A stretch of 35,025 nt of DNA from a virus. The position numbers and the translations under genes were made by a program. The stretch's first letter is position 1. Each line of letters starts with the position of its first letter. Of this stretch, positions 15,208 to 24,146 are shown piece by piece. The notes beneath the pieces are model-generated. The model had not been told where the DNA came from. It worked only from the letters and a program-made list of their open reading frames with translations, and made no database searches. The stretch lies in the IMG/VR virus record IMGVR_UViG_3300025168_000288, positions 1 to 35,025 of that record. One strand, 5' to 3'.

Positions 15208-16983
15208 TTGTCGGCTTTAGGTCGGCCTTTCAAAAGAAAGGAAAGCCCAACTCCAACAATGCCACTTTGGTCAAGTGGTATTCAAGAACCTGTTATGGCT
15301 CAAGGTATTACTATACCTGCTCTTTTTGCTGTAAGTACTGAATCACTTATTCTTCGTACTGTACTTTCTAAATTACGACAAGAAATGTTTCGTCGTGGTT
15401 TTTATTGGGAAAAGAAGTTTACTGCAAAATGTACTCAATGTGATGAAGAATATCAAGAAGAAGTTGAAACTTGTAAATTATGCGGTGGTACAACTCGAAA
15501 ACCTGATATTGATGAAATCACTTATCCTAAGTGGTTACTAAAACAAGAAAACAGTATGGAACAATCATTCTTCCATCTTTTACATGAACTTGAAAGTGAT
15601 TTGAATATTGTAGATGATGGCTTCCTTGTATTAATAAAAGAATATTTTATTGACCCTGAAACGAAAGAAGTTCAGTTTTATCGTGTTAAAGAAATGATAC
15701 GAGGCGACCCTATCTTTATGCGAATCGTTGCTGATAAGCGTGGAGTACGTGGTGGACGTTACAAAATTTGTTTAGTGCATCGAGAAAATGTAAAGACACA
15801 TTCTGAAAGTGATAAATGTGAAATTTGTGGAAGTGAAATGCAAGATGTTCACTACGTGAATATGGCTGGAAGTGGTAAGACACAATACTTTGTTGAAGGG
15901 GAAGTACTGCACATTTCAAAATATAATCCATCGAAATTGTATGGTCGTTCTCCAGTTAACACAATGTGGAGACAAGCAATGACACTCACAGCAATGGATA
16001 ACTACATCTATACTGCTTACCAAAAGAGAAGAATTCCAAAGGGTATTATTTCTGTTACAACAGATAACTTAGAATCAATGAAGTCATTTTGGAAGGCAAC
16101 TGATGAAAAAATGGAACGTGACCCTCACTATATTCCTCGTGTTGGTATCGAATCTTCGAGTGGAAGAGGAGGGGTCAATTGGGTCAAATTTATGGACACA
16201 CTTGAAGAAATGCAATACATCGGTGTACGTGATGAAATACGAAATCGTATAGCCGCTTTCTATGGTGTATCGTCTATCTTTATGGTTGACAATGGTAAAT
16301 CAGGAGGTCTGAATAATGAAGGACTACAAATTCTTGTTACTAATCGTGCTGTAGAATTTGGTCAAAAAGTATACACAGAAATTCTCTTCCCAAGACTACT
16401 AAAGCAAATGAATGTTAGTGATTGGAAACTCACGCTCTATCCTAATGAAGAAGAAGATGAAATTACTCGACTTCGTAGAGATGAACAAGAACTTAACGTT
16501 GCACAAAGAATGGCACAATTAGGATTTGTACCTGACTTACTCGATGAGCCAGCAAATCGAGACATCCGTTTCACATATTCTAAACCACCACCAGCACCAG
16601 CACCACCTCCCGGTGGCGCACCACCCGGAGGAATGCCACCCGGTGGTGGAGGAATGCCACCTATGATGCCACCCGGTGGAATGCCACCCGGTGGAATGCC
16701 ACCACAGATGATGGGAAGAGGCGGAATGCCAATGCCACCACAGATGGGTGGAGGTATGCCAATGCCAATGTCAAGACAAGTTCCACCCGGTATGGGAATG
16801 CCTATGCAACCCGGAAGTGAAGGAATGGGAATGAGAAATCGTGGTCCTGTAGCACCACAAAGAAGAGGAACAATGGGAAGTGGTTCACCACTTTCAAGTG
16901 TTCAACAAAGAGGACCACCACCATCTCCTATGCAGAACGTTTCTAATACATTATTAGACGCTCGTAGACCAAGAGGCCGCTAA
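15208..16983 (+). CDS. Portal protein with two zinc-ribbon insertions
   Basis: Portals form the dodecameric ring for DNA entry and exit at one capsid vertex. This protein fits by location and by its core: YGRSPVNTMWRQAMTL, then RRIPKGIIS, a long helical stem and the IAAFYGVSSIFM segment. Two Cys clusters are inserted: C75-x2-C78 with C89-x2-C92, and a C-x-x-H with C-x2-C about 120 residues later. The C-terminal ~120 residues are Pro/Gly/Met repeats (PPGGMPPGGGGMPP). The nearest standard start is TTG 15208, but it has no ribosome binding site. GGAGGG at 15163-15168 points instead to ATC 15175, which overlaps the previous stop like the TAATG junctions elsewhere and would add 11 residues. Confidence 0.85.
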   Translation: MSALGRPFKRKESPTPTMPLWSSGIQEPVMAQGITIPALFAVSTESLILRTVLSKLRQEMFRRGFYWEKKFTAKCTQCDEEYQEEVETCKLCGGTTRKPDIDEITYPKWLLKQENSMEQSFFHLLHELESDLNIVDDGFLVLIKEYFIDPETKEVQFYRVKEMIRGDPIFMRIVADKRGVRGGRYKICLVHRENVKTHSESDKCEICGSEMQDVHYVNMAGSGKTQYFVEGEVLHISKYNPSKLYGRSPVNTMWRQAMTLTAMDNYIYTAYQKRRIPKGIISVTTDNLESMKSFWKATDEKMERDPHYIPRVGIESSSGRGGVNWVKFMDTLEEMQYIGVRDEIRNRIAAFYGVSSIFMVDNGKSGGLNNEGLQILVTNRAVEFGQKVYTEILFPRLLKQMNVSDWKLTLYPNEEEDEITRLRRDEQELNVAQRMAQLGFVPDLLDEPANRDIRFTYSKPPPAPAPPPGGAPPGGMPPGGGGMPPMMPPGGMPPGGMPPQMMGRGGMPMPPQMGGGMPMPMSRQVPPGMGMPMQPGSEGMGMRNRGPVAPQRRGTMGSGSPLSSVQQRGPPPSPMQNVSNTLLDARRPRGR

Positions 16984-17028
16984 AACTCTTTAAACAAGTA
17001 GTATATGACATAGACAAGAGGGATTCGT

Positions 17029-17382
17029 ATGGACTTACTAAAAATGCACCCAATGGCAAGAAAAATGGAACAAGCGCAAAAAGCATTTGCTACTGCGTTA
17101 GAGCAGGGCGACGGAAGTTTAGCCAAGCAACATTTGACAGAAGTACAGAAACTAAGTGATTTCCTTTTGGAAGATTTGCAATCAGAAATTTTCAAGGCTG
17201 AAAACCTTGCACGTACACCCGGTGCAAAAGACCTCTACGTTGGTGGAGTAGCACCATATACATTCCAAAAAGAAGAAGGTCGAACCGAATTAACAGGACA
17301 TCGACTAAGTGGAACTGTATCAGCAGGAAAGCGACGTGCAGAATTTAATCCATCACGAGGAACACTTGGTCGTAGGGTGTGA
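17029..17382 (+). CDS. Small helical protein downstream of portal
   Basis: The start ATG 17029 follows GAGGGA. About 117 residues are predicted. The first 60 are helical (MARKMEQAQKAFATALEQG, then LTEVQKLSDFLLEDLQSEI), compatible with a coiled coil. The C-terminus is Gly/Arg-rich and probably extended (GTVSAGKRRAEFNPSRG). No known family. It opens a group of four small genes between portal and the giant protein, and a role in head assembly is only inferred from position. Confidence 0.65.
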   Translation: MDLLKMHPMARKMEQAQKAFATALEQGDGSLAKQHLTEVQKLSDFLLEDLQSEIFKAENLARTPGAKDLYVGGVAPYTFQKEEGRTELTGHRLSGTVSAGKRRAEFNPSRGTLGRRV

Positions 17383-17386
17383 TTCT

Positions 17387-17722
17387 TTGTCTGACGCAGG
17401 GCAACTCATGAATGTTCTCATCACAAAGATGGAGAACATGGACAATGACTTGTCTCTTCTGAAAGCAGAAAATGCAAGACTAAAGGCTACACTACAGAAT
17501 CCAAAAAATCTTCTTCGTAAGATGGGTCTTGTATCTATTTCTACTCCGTTAGCGGCAGATGTGATGATTGACCCACTACGTGCAGATATGGAAAATGATG
17601 CACTACTTATGAAGGGTGATATGTCATCATCAATACCGCAAACAAATGAAGAATTTCACAGTATGTCATGGGAAGAAATTCATGACATGGCAAAAACCGC
17701 AAAAGACACGGAGATGAATTAA
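17387..17722 (+). CDS. Small protein with C-terminal MSWEEIHDMA motif, TTG start
   Basis: I chose TTG 17387, three bases after GTGTGAT (17377-17383). The same GTGAT-TCT spacing precedes the ATG at 18170. The resulting ~111-residue protein has an N-terminal coiled-coil segment (VLITKMENMDNDLSLLKAEN). Residues 45-80 include PLAADVMIDPLRADMENDALLMKG. The end reads SMSWEEIHDMAK, almost the same as the C-terminus of the protease/scaffold protein (NMSWDEVHNLAD). That shared tail suggests both proteins bind the same partner during capsid assembly. The stop overlaps the next start. Confidence 0.6.
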   Translation: MSDAGQLMNVLITKMENMDNDLSLLKAENARLKATLQNPKNLLRKMGLVSISTPLAADVMIDPLRADMENDALLMKGDMSSSIPQTNEEFHSMSWEEIHDMAKTAKDTEMN

Positions 17723-18165
17723 TGAAGCCAAGATTCGATGAAGCACCAGTTCTCGTAAAAGCGTTAGAATTAGAACGACGTTTGAACGATTTAGCAATTC
17801 ACAAAGCAAAATGTGATTGTCCCGAAGGAAAGTGCGATTGTAAAGATTGTCCAAGTTGTGGTTCTAAGATGAACAAGATGGGTTGCATGAAAATGGGCTG
17901 TGGTGGAAAGATGGCTAAAGCACAACCCGGTTACAAGGCTGAAAAAATTTCAGACGTTAATCCTCACATGGTAACTGAAACAGGTGGACAAACTCGTACA
18001 GCATATTACACCACTAATGGTAAAACTATTGAATCGGAAGATGCTAAGAAAAAGCCTAAGAAGAAGGACGCTTCTACGAGTTTAGAATCTTTAGGCAATA
18101 GACTTAACCCACATTCTGGTACTGGTGCAGAAAGAGAAGATACTGCGGGTGAAAAGGGACTGTGA
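17722..18165 (+). CDS. Metallothionein-like Cys cluster protein
   Basis: ATG 17722 overlaps the previous stop as TAATG; the product has 147 residues. After a helical N-terminus, residues ~31-63 hold eight cysteines in tight C-x-C and C-x2-C arrays (CDCPEGKCDCKDCPSCGSK, then GCMKMGCGGK). Such spacing is typical of metal-cluster proteins such as metallothioneins. The rest is polar and Lys-rich with no hydrophobic core. It probably binds several zinc or copper ions. Whether it is packaged, regulatory or protective cannot be told. A homologue outside metallothioneins would change this reading. Confidence 0.6.
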   Translation: MKPRFDEAPVLVKALELERRLNDLAIHKAKCDCPEGKCDCKDCPSCGSKMNKMGCMKMGCGGKMAKAQPGYKAEKISDVNPHMVTETGGQTRTAYYTTNGKTIESEDAKKKPKKKDASTSLESLGNRLNPHSGTGAEREDTAGEKGL

Positions 18166-18169
18166 TTCT

Positions 18170-18343
18170 ATGTCTAATGTGCGTGTAATCAAAGCAAATG
18201 ACCACGCATCATTGAGAGAGCATAGTGAACGTGTTGCACCTCTATTGTGTCGAACCTGTGGCGGTTCATCTGAATCAGGATGTAAACTCCCTATGGCACA
18301 AGGAATGGATATACACGCCTGTCCTAAATTTACACCGCTATGA
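18170..18343 (+). CDS. Small zinc-ribbon-like protein, 57 residues
   Basis: ATG 18170 follows TGTGAT; the frame is open upstream but that part overlaps the previous gene. The product has a basic helix and then C-x2-C (LCRTCGGSS), with two more Cys (GCKLP and HACPKF), which can form one zinc site. No family is recognised. The stop TGA overlaps the possible start of the giant gene. Confidence 0.5.
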   Translation: MSNVRVIKANDHASLREHSERVAPLLCRTCGGSSESGCKLPMAQGMDIHACPKFTPL

Positions 18344-18357
18344 AAGGCGGTGTTAAA

Positions 18358-21300
18358 ATGACATATACTCAATTAGACCACGCTACATACGATTTGTTAA
18401 AATCGTTAGACGATGGTTTAGACCTTGAACGAAATGCGGCTGAATACATCATCGCATGGAACTCTATGGAAAAATCCCCCCGTGAACCCATTCTCGGTTC
18501 TCTTCTTGTATTAGCAGAAGATGTTATTGCAAAGAAAGAAAAAGAAGAAGATTTACCTAATTTAGAATATGACCCCGGTGAAGATACTGGTGAAGGACTT
18601 TTGCACAACATAGAAGATACTCAAGAAGATTTAACGAATCACATATGGCTCGATGGATTACAAGGCGGAAAGAATTTATCTGACCATTTTTCAACATGGC
18701 CTGTGTATCGACCCAATCCAGCAAATCACCCATATAGAGAACATCATTTTCCATTCCATCCAGCAAATCACCCCGCACTAAGACTTCATGCTACAACAGG
18801 AAAGCCTCATTGGGTTGAAATGCTAAGAGCGCACGTTTTTGGCGGATATATGGATGAAGAAGCAAAGATGGAAAAAGAATACATAAAACATCTTAAAGAT
18901 AATAAACACCCTTTAGCGTTTGGATTTAAACCTCAAGGTTCAAAATCAAAGAGTATGAATTTATTAGGTACTCCAGAAGTATTTGGTACGATTGGTACAC
19001 ACCAGAAAGATTTCTACGAACGAGATTATCATAGATGGAAGAAATCAAATGAAGCATCTAACATGAAGGACAGTCTTGTGGAAGAAGGAAGAAGTTCGCA
19101 AGACATACAAAAAATACTTCGTGAAGCCCATTTCGACCAAAAGGCAAATGAGTGGCTTACAGAAGATAGTGTTTTGGACGATGATTACAATGTTCATCCA
19201 ACACCATTAGGTCATCATGGTTTTAAATTAGGTTTAGAATGGTTTTCACCAGAAGAAAGAACCGCCATACGACAACAAATAGATGAACATGGTTTAGACA
19301 ATACGAGCACTATAGAATTACCAAGTGGACAAAAAATTCCTTCTTCTCGTCTTACATACAATGCTCTTATGCGTAAGACTCCTGAAATGAATTGGGCTGT
19401 ACGTAGCCCAAGAATGATGGGAAGAAATACCCATCTTCGATTAGAAGATAACGATACTGATTACGAAGCAGGTGAAGGTGGTCGATTCCTACAAAGTGCA
19501 TTAGGAAATGCTGTACACTTACCATATGAAGGAAAAGATGAATCTATCGCTGATTTTATTTTAGATGAAATAAATAATCTGTATGCAGATGATATGAAAG
19601 ATGCTGGTAAAGGGTATAAAAGAAAGTTAAAGTATTTACCAAGACTAAATTTACACAAAAACAATTCTCCAGAAGATTTGACTTGGGAGGGTCTAAAAGA
19701 CGCTGAAAAAAGTCAATTTGGAAAACGAACTCAAAAAATAGACCATTCAAGAATACCAATTGAAGATATACTTTTCTTGGCTGGATTTGACCCTAAAACA
19801 AGAGAACCTATTCAAAATCATGAATTACATGGGTCAATGGAAGGACCTATTGTTCCTTTAGAATGGATAGAGAATATGGAAGAACAGGCTTCAGGGCATA
19901 TGAATTTACAACAACAAGAGAAAGATATTCGTAAACATTTATCATTCCTAAAAGCGGCACATGGTCCTCATCCATCGGAAGATAAACCCTCGTATTGGCG
20001 TACAAGTGAAGATGGAGATTATACCTACGGACCCGGAAACTTTTGGAATAAATTGTATCAGGGTGCTGGTGGTGCAGGTATGTCTTTATCTACATACAAT
20101 GAAATTCTACACGCATTAACTGCTAACGAAGATGGTAATTCCTTACTTGGTGAAGTACATGAATCAGGTACTATGGGGGAAAAGAAAACGATAGTACCTA
20201 ATCAAAACAATTTATCTCTTGCCGCACATTTTATGCCTGAACGCTCTCAAGAACAAGGTCATTTTGATGCAAACACGAAGAAATATGTTTATCATAATGC
20301 ACCTAAACTTATTCAAAACATACTTTCACCTGTAAATGTTTCAAGACCAATACCGAGTGGAACATCACATAGTGGATTTAGAGAAGGTGCTACGACTAAA
20401 AATAATTTTACTGAACATAAATCATCACTTTCACCACAGTATGAGTATATGATACGCCATATGACAGATAAAGACAGACAAATATTTGGTTCACATCTAA
20501 AACCGTTTGATAGTACGTTAACAAGAAATCCATTTTTACATCACGCTACTTATCGTGGTTATGTACCATACAGTAGTGATAAACAGATATATGATAACGC
20601 CGCAGATACTCACAAAAGAATAATGAGATTTGGTTACCAAAACCATTTGAATACACCAAGTGAAAAGTCTGTTACATCGTTTAATGATTTACTAAGAGGT
20701 GAAGGAGAAGTAAGCGGAGGAGAAACACCAGACGATATGTTTTCTTTTTTGAATTGGGGAGTATCAAAACCTTCATACAATAAAGTAAAAGATTATTTGA
20801 ACACAAGTAAACGAGCATTTGGACTTCGTTTACTCACGAACATAACAAAGGTTATTGGTTCTCAAAAACCAAGAGATATTTTAGAATATTTACAAGCAGA
20901 AGATTTTACAGATTTACGTGAAAAAATGGGTTTCGATGCTGTAAATGATACAACCCCAATAGGAGATATTGTTGAAGGATTATTAGATGATATTCATCTT
21001 GATATAAAAGACCGACCTCAATCATACAAACATAGAAAACCTACAATGGAAGATGCAGTTCGTACAGCAATAAGTTTTGGTGGTGCATTACCGGCTATTG
21101 ATAAAGAGCAAAAATTACAAGATAAATCTGATGAATTACTTCAAGAATTTAATGAAGCAGATGAAATAGATAAACCACTCATAAGAGAAAAACTAACAGA
21201 TGTAACTTCAAAACTTACTGCAATGCAACAAAAAGCAATAGAAGGCGTACAAGGGAAAGGAACGACTCATTGGAAAATAGATTCCAAGAGAGAAGAAGAG

Positions 21301-24108
21301 ATGGCAAAGGCGCACAGAATTTTAGTTGCTAAAGTAGCACCAATGATAAAGGAAAAAATGGAAGAAGCAGACCCAACTGCTTTTGACCCGAATGACCCAC
21401 AGAAATTTATTGATAACAATGCAAGGATGTTTCGTGATGCTCAACGATATATTTCCAACGTTTCTCATTCTGTACACGGTTTAACAACAGCAGGGTATGG
21501 GGTTGATTTTACAGATGTAGAAACAAAACCTGCTGAAAATAAAGGCTTTCATCAAAATGTTGCTTCACATCTACAAGAACATGGTTTTCAAATTACAGGT
21601 AACATGAGCGTAGACGAAGTTCTTGAAGCGTTAGCAATAGAAAAAACACCACAGTCGAAAGAACATGCAAGAGAACTTATTGAGCGTTCTAACACTTTGA
21701 ATCAACCATTACACGCAAGTACTGTTAATCAACTCATTTCTCATGGGGGTATAACAGATGTACATGGGACAGACATTTCTCATATGCATGATGAATCGTT
21801 AGGAGAGAAAGAAGGAAGTGAACTTAATCCTGAACAGAAGTTTGCAGTTATGGTACAAACATTAGGCTATCACGATGCAGTACAAGAATTGCATAAAGAA
21901 ATAAATTCAGATAAAGAATACAAAAAAGCACAGTATATCCATGCACTTCCTCGTAGATTTAAGCAACTTATGAACTCAAACACTCAATTTGGTTCTGCCA
22001 TTGATGCTAATGGATTAGAATACATCAATAACGATGTATACGATGCACAAGGAAAGAAAAAAGGTTCTGCTGGAAAGGGAAGACCACAGATTACTGCTGA
22101 AACAAGAAACAATCTTGATTCTATTATTCATTACAATCCTTCTGTACAACAAGAAGAAAGACCAGAAGAACCTACTACTTCAATAGTTACAAGAGCAGGA
22201 ATGACACAAATTCCTGTCGGTTCTTCTAATCCAAACAACGGAAGTATCGTAGATTCGTTTGATGCTGGCGCACACCATAGTGGTTGGTTAGCAAATCCTT
22301 CTGTTGGTTGTGAATTTACAGCCGATGGTCAAATTAAGGCAGGACAATATGTAGAACAAGGATTGTATCACTCGGTTCCACACGAACTTACAGATATGGT
22401 TCATGGGAAAGAACTACGTGAACAAGTATGGAACAATGCACCACCCGCACAAGAATCTCGACTTCCTATAAGTGGTATTGACCCTACAACGTTTATTGCT
22501 ATGAATGAGGACCCAAGTAAATTAGCATTGAGTGAAATGAGTGATTACATAGAAGGGTTACTCAATCCTGATATTTTACTCATGAAAGAAGATAAACCTG
22601 AATGGAATCCTCTAATACGCCCAATGCACCGTATTTTTGAACTAAGTGATTTAGAACATCTACGTGGATTTAGTGGTTCGTGGGTTGTATCAAAATGGTA
22701 CGACGGAAAGCGAGTTATGATAATTAAAAATGGTGAAGAGATAACTGCTCTCAATGAATCAGGTAAAAAAGTAGGTCTGAAAAAGGCTCATAGAGAAGCA
22801 TTACAAAAAGTCAACGACAATAATTTTGCAATAGATACTATTCTTGGCGATGAAGATTTGAATGTTATTGACATTCTAAATTATGATAATACTGATATTA
22901 CAGATATGCAAGTCTTTGAACGAATCAAAGTCATACGTTCACAATTTGAAAGTCATGAGAATGTTATTGTTCCGGGTCCTCACGATACAAAGGTAACAGA
23001 TAGTGAAGGACTCAAAGAAAGTGTAGAACGAATGCAAAAAGAACATGAGAATATTTTGCTAAGAGATTCTAAGTCCACATATATGCGTGGAGAATTTAGA
23101 CACCCAAAGTGGGTATTGTATAGACCAACTCGTGATTACAATTTCATTGTTCTTGATAGAAGAGGCAATGGTCCTTACACATATCAATTAGGTGCGGGTC
23201 CTCTTATTGACGATGGTGGATTGGCTAATCGAGCGATTGAACACAAGGGTGAGTACTACATGGATGTAGGTACAGCACGTAATCAAGATAAAGCGTACAA
23301 AGTTGGAGATGTAGTGCGAGTATCAGTAAGTGGAGTTACAAAGAAAACTCGTGGGCAAAGAAATGTTTTCACCGTACAAGTAAAACAAATAGAAGGTGTA
23401 GGTGAAGGTGAAGGACCTGCAAGTGCTGAATCATTAGACTTGTTGACAAAATCTTATTCTGCAATCAACATTCCACACAACATAGAATACGATGAAGAAG
23501 GCTTCCGTGTTGTTCTCAAAGATATTGATACTGTAACATATCAAGTAGATGAAGTAGGGGATATGTGGTATCTCCATTCCCCTCAAGGGAATATGGATTT
23601 ACTATTCAAAAATCAGTATGCAGTAACATTAGCGGAGAGCCTTCAACCGTTTTGGGGTTCTGTAGCACCACTCATGTTATCAGGAGTATTAAAATCAGAA
23701 GAAGAGTTTAGTTCTCCGCCTAAAAAACATACACCAAAAGAAATGGAAGAAGGTTCTGTAGGTATTTTGGAAGAAGATGATGAAAATAGATTACTCAAAC
23801 CAGAAGATAAGAAAAAGGCTATTGAAGTTATTCTAAGAACACTTGATACACTTACAAAAGAAAAATTGACATGGACTGGACCAAGAGGTTTGGGAATTGA
23901 CGTAGGTACACCTACGGAATCACCAAGTGGACCTACAAAAATCACAGAAGAAGAAAACCTTCCAGATTTTGATGGAAGAACTGATGAAGAAAAAGATAAA
24001 GAATTTAAAAAACCAAAGCACATGAAGCCTGTTGATGTTTCAACAGAAGATGGTGAAAACCTTCATTTAGACTATGAAAATGATACTCCAGTACTTTCAA
24101 AGGTATAA
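18358..24108 (+). CDS. Giant protein with C-terminal ligase-like adenylation and OB domains
   Basis: I chose ATG 18358 because of GGCGGTG just upstream; ATG 18340 is an in-frame alternative that overlaps the previous stop. The product has 1,916 residues. Residues 1-~1390 are unrecognised, largely soluble, with His-rich patches and helices. From ~1400 the chain follows an ATP-dependent DNA ligase. Motif I is KWYDGKR with Lys1446, then a NVIDILNYDN motif IIIa, and then an OB fold (about 1592-1680). Other catalytic positions are altered: motif III AIDTIL (1491-1496) lacks the usual Glu, motif IV is ENILLR (1564-1569) instead of EG-x-x-x-K, and motif V is KWVLYR (1584-1589) without its Lys pair. 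I infer a nucleic-acid-binding pseudo-ligase or a diverged nucleotidyltransferase. It lies between portal and protease, so it may be a virion protein. The last 120 residues are acidic. Confidence 0.85.
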   Translation: MTYTQLDHATYDLLKSLDDGLDLERNAAEYIIAWNSMEKSPREPILGSLLVLAEDVIAKKEKEEDLPNLEYDPGEDTGEGLLHNIEDTQEDLTNHIWLDGLQGGKNLSDHFSTWPVYRPNPANHPYREHHFPFHPANHPALRLHATTGKPHWVEMLRAHVFGGYMDEEAKMEKEYIKHLKDNKHPLAFGFKPQGSKSKSMNLLGTPEVFGTIGTHQKDFYERDYHRWKKSNEASNMKDSLVEEGRSSQDIQKILREAHFDQKANEWLTEDSVLDDDYNVHPTPLGHHGFKLGLEWFSPEERTAIRQQIDEHGLDNTSTIELPSGQKIPSSRLTYNALMRKTPEMNWAVRSPRMMGRNTHLRLEDNDTDYEAGEGGRFLQSALGNAVHLPYEGKDESIADFILDEINNLYADDMKDAGKGYKRKLKYLPRLNLHKNNSPEDLTWEGLKDAEKSQFGKRTQKIDHSRIPIEDILFLAGFDPKTREPIQNHELHGSMEGPIVPLEWIENMEEQASGHMNLQQQEKDIRKHLSFLKAAHGPHPSEDKPSYWRTSEDGDYTYGPGNFWNKLYQGAGGAGMSLSTYNEILHALTANEDGNSLLGEVHESGTMGEKKTIVPNQNNLSLAAHFMPERSQEQGHFDANTKKYVYHNAPKLIQNILSPVNVSRPIPSGTSHSGFREGATTKNNFTEHKSSLSPQYEYMIRHMTDKDRQIFGSHLKPFDSTLTRNPFLHHATYRGYVPYSSDKQIYDNAADTHKRIMRFGYQNHLNTPSEKSVTSFNDLLRGEGEVSGGETPDDMFSFLNWGVSKPSYNKVKDYLNTSKRAFGLRLLTNITKVIGSQKPRDILEYLQAEDFTDLREKMGFDAVNDTTPIGDIVEGLLDDIHLDIKDRPQSYKHRKPTMEDAVRTAISFGGALPAIDKEQKLQDKSDELLQEFNEADEIDKPLIREKLTDVTSKLTAMQQKAIEGVQGKGTTHWKIDSKREEEMAKAHRILVAKVAPMIKEKMEEADPTAFDPNDPQKFIDNNARMFRDAQRYISNVSHSVHGLTTAGYGVDFTDVETKPAENKGFHQNVASHLQEHGFQITGNMSVDEVLEALAIEKTPQSKEHARELIERSNTLNQPLHASTVNQLISHGGITDVHGTDISHMHDESLGEKEGSELNPEQKFAVMVQTLGYHDAVQELHKEINSDKEYKKAQYIHALPRRFKQLMNSNTQFGSAIDANGLEYINNDVYDAQGKKKGSAGKGRPQITAETRNNLDSIIHYNPSVQQEERPEEPTTSIVTRAGMTQIPVGSSNPNNGSIVDSFDAGAHHSGWLANPSVGCEFTADGQIKAGQYVEQGLYHSVPHELTDMVHGKELREQVWNNAPPAQESRLPISGIDPTTFIAMNEDPSKLALSEMSDYIEGLLNPDILLMKEDKPEWNPLIRPMHRIFELSDLEHLRGFSGSWVVSKWYDGKRVMIIKNGEEITALNESGKKVGLKKAHREALQKVNDNNFAIDTILGDEDLNVIDILNYDNTDITDMQVFERIKVIRSQFESHENVIVPGPHDTKVTDSEGLKESVERMQKEHENILLRDSKSTYMRGEFRHPKWVLYRPTRDYNFIVLDRRGNGPYTYQLGAGPLIDDGGLANRAIEHKGEYYMDVGTARNQDKAYKVGDVVRVSVSGVTKKTRGQRNVFTVQVKQIEGVGEGEGPASAESLDLLTKSYSAINIPHNIEYDEEGFRVVLKDIDTVTYQVDEVGDMWYLHSPQGNMDLLFKNQYAVTLAESLQPFWGSVAPLMLSGVLKSEEEFSSPPKKHTPKEMEEGSVGILEEDDENRLLKPEDKKKAIEVILRTLDTLTKEKLTWTGPRGLGIDVGTPTESPSGPTKITEEENLPDFDGRTDEEKDKEFKKPKHMKPVDVSTEDGENLHLDYENDTPVLSKV

Positions 24109-24116
24109 TAGGGGTC

Positions 24117-24122
24117 TATATA
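24117..24122 (+). promoter_or_regulatory. Candidate archaeal TATA box for the head operon
   Basis: TATATA at 24117-24122 lies in the 38-base gap before the protease/scaffold gene. Its centre is about 27 bases before ATG 24147. An archaeal TATA box usually lies about 26 bases before the transcription start, so the transcript would begin at or next to the ATG (leaderless). GAGGAG at 24129-24134 is the only nearby ribosome binding-like site. It would give the capsid block its own promoter, in line with the change in codon usage here. Confidence 0.35.
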
Positions 24123-24146
24123 CCATGACGAGGAGTTGTTAATTCA

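Noticed and set aside
15140-15210. Frameshift fusion of the LAGLIDADG-like protein with the portal (-1 relation)
   Set aside because: No slippery heptamer is present in the short overlap; a non-standard start at 15175 explains the frame better.
15880-15905. GSGKTQ in the portal, looking like a Walker A motif
   Set aside because: It lies within the second zinc-insertion region of the portal, and there is no Walker B or other ATPase motif.
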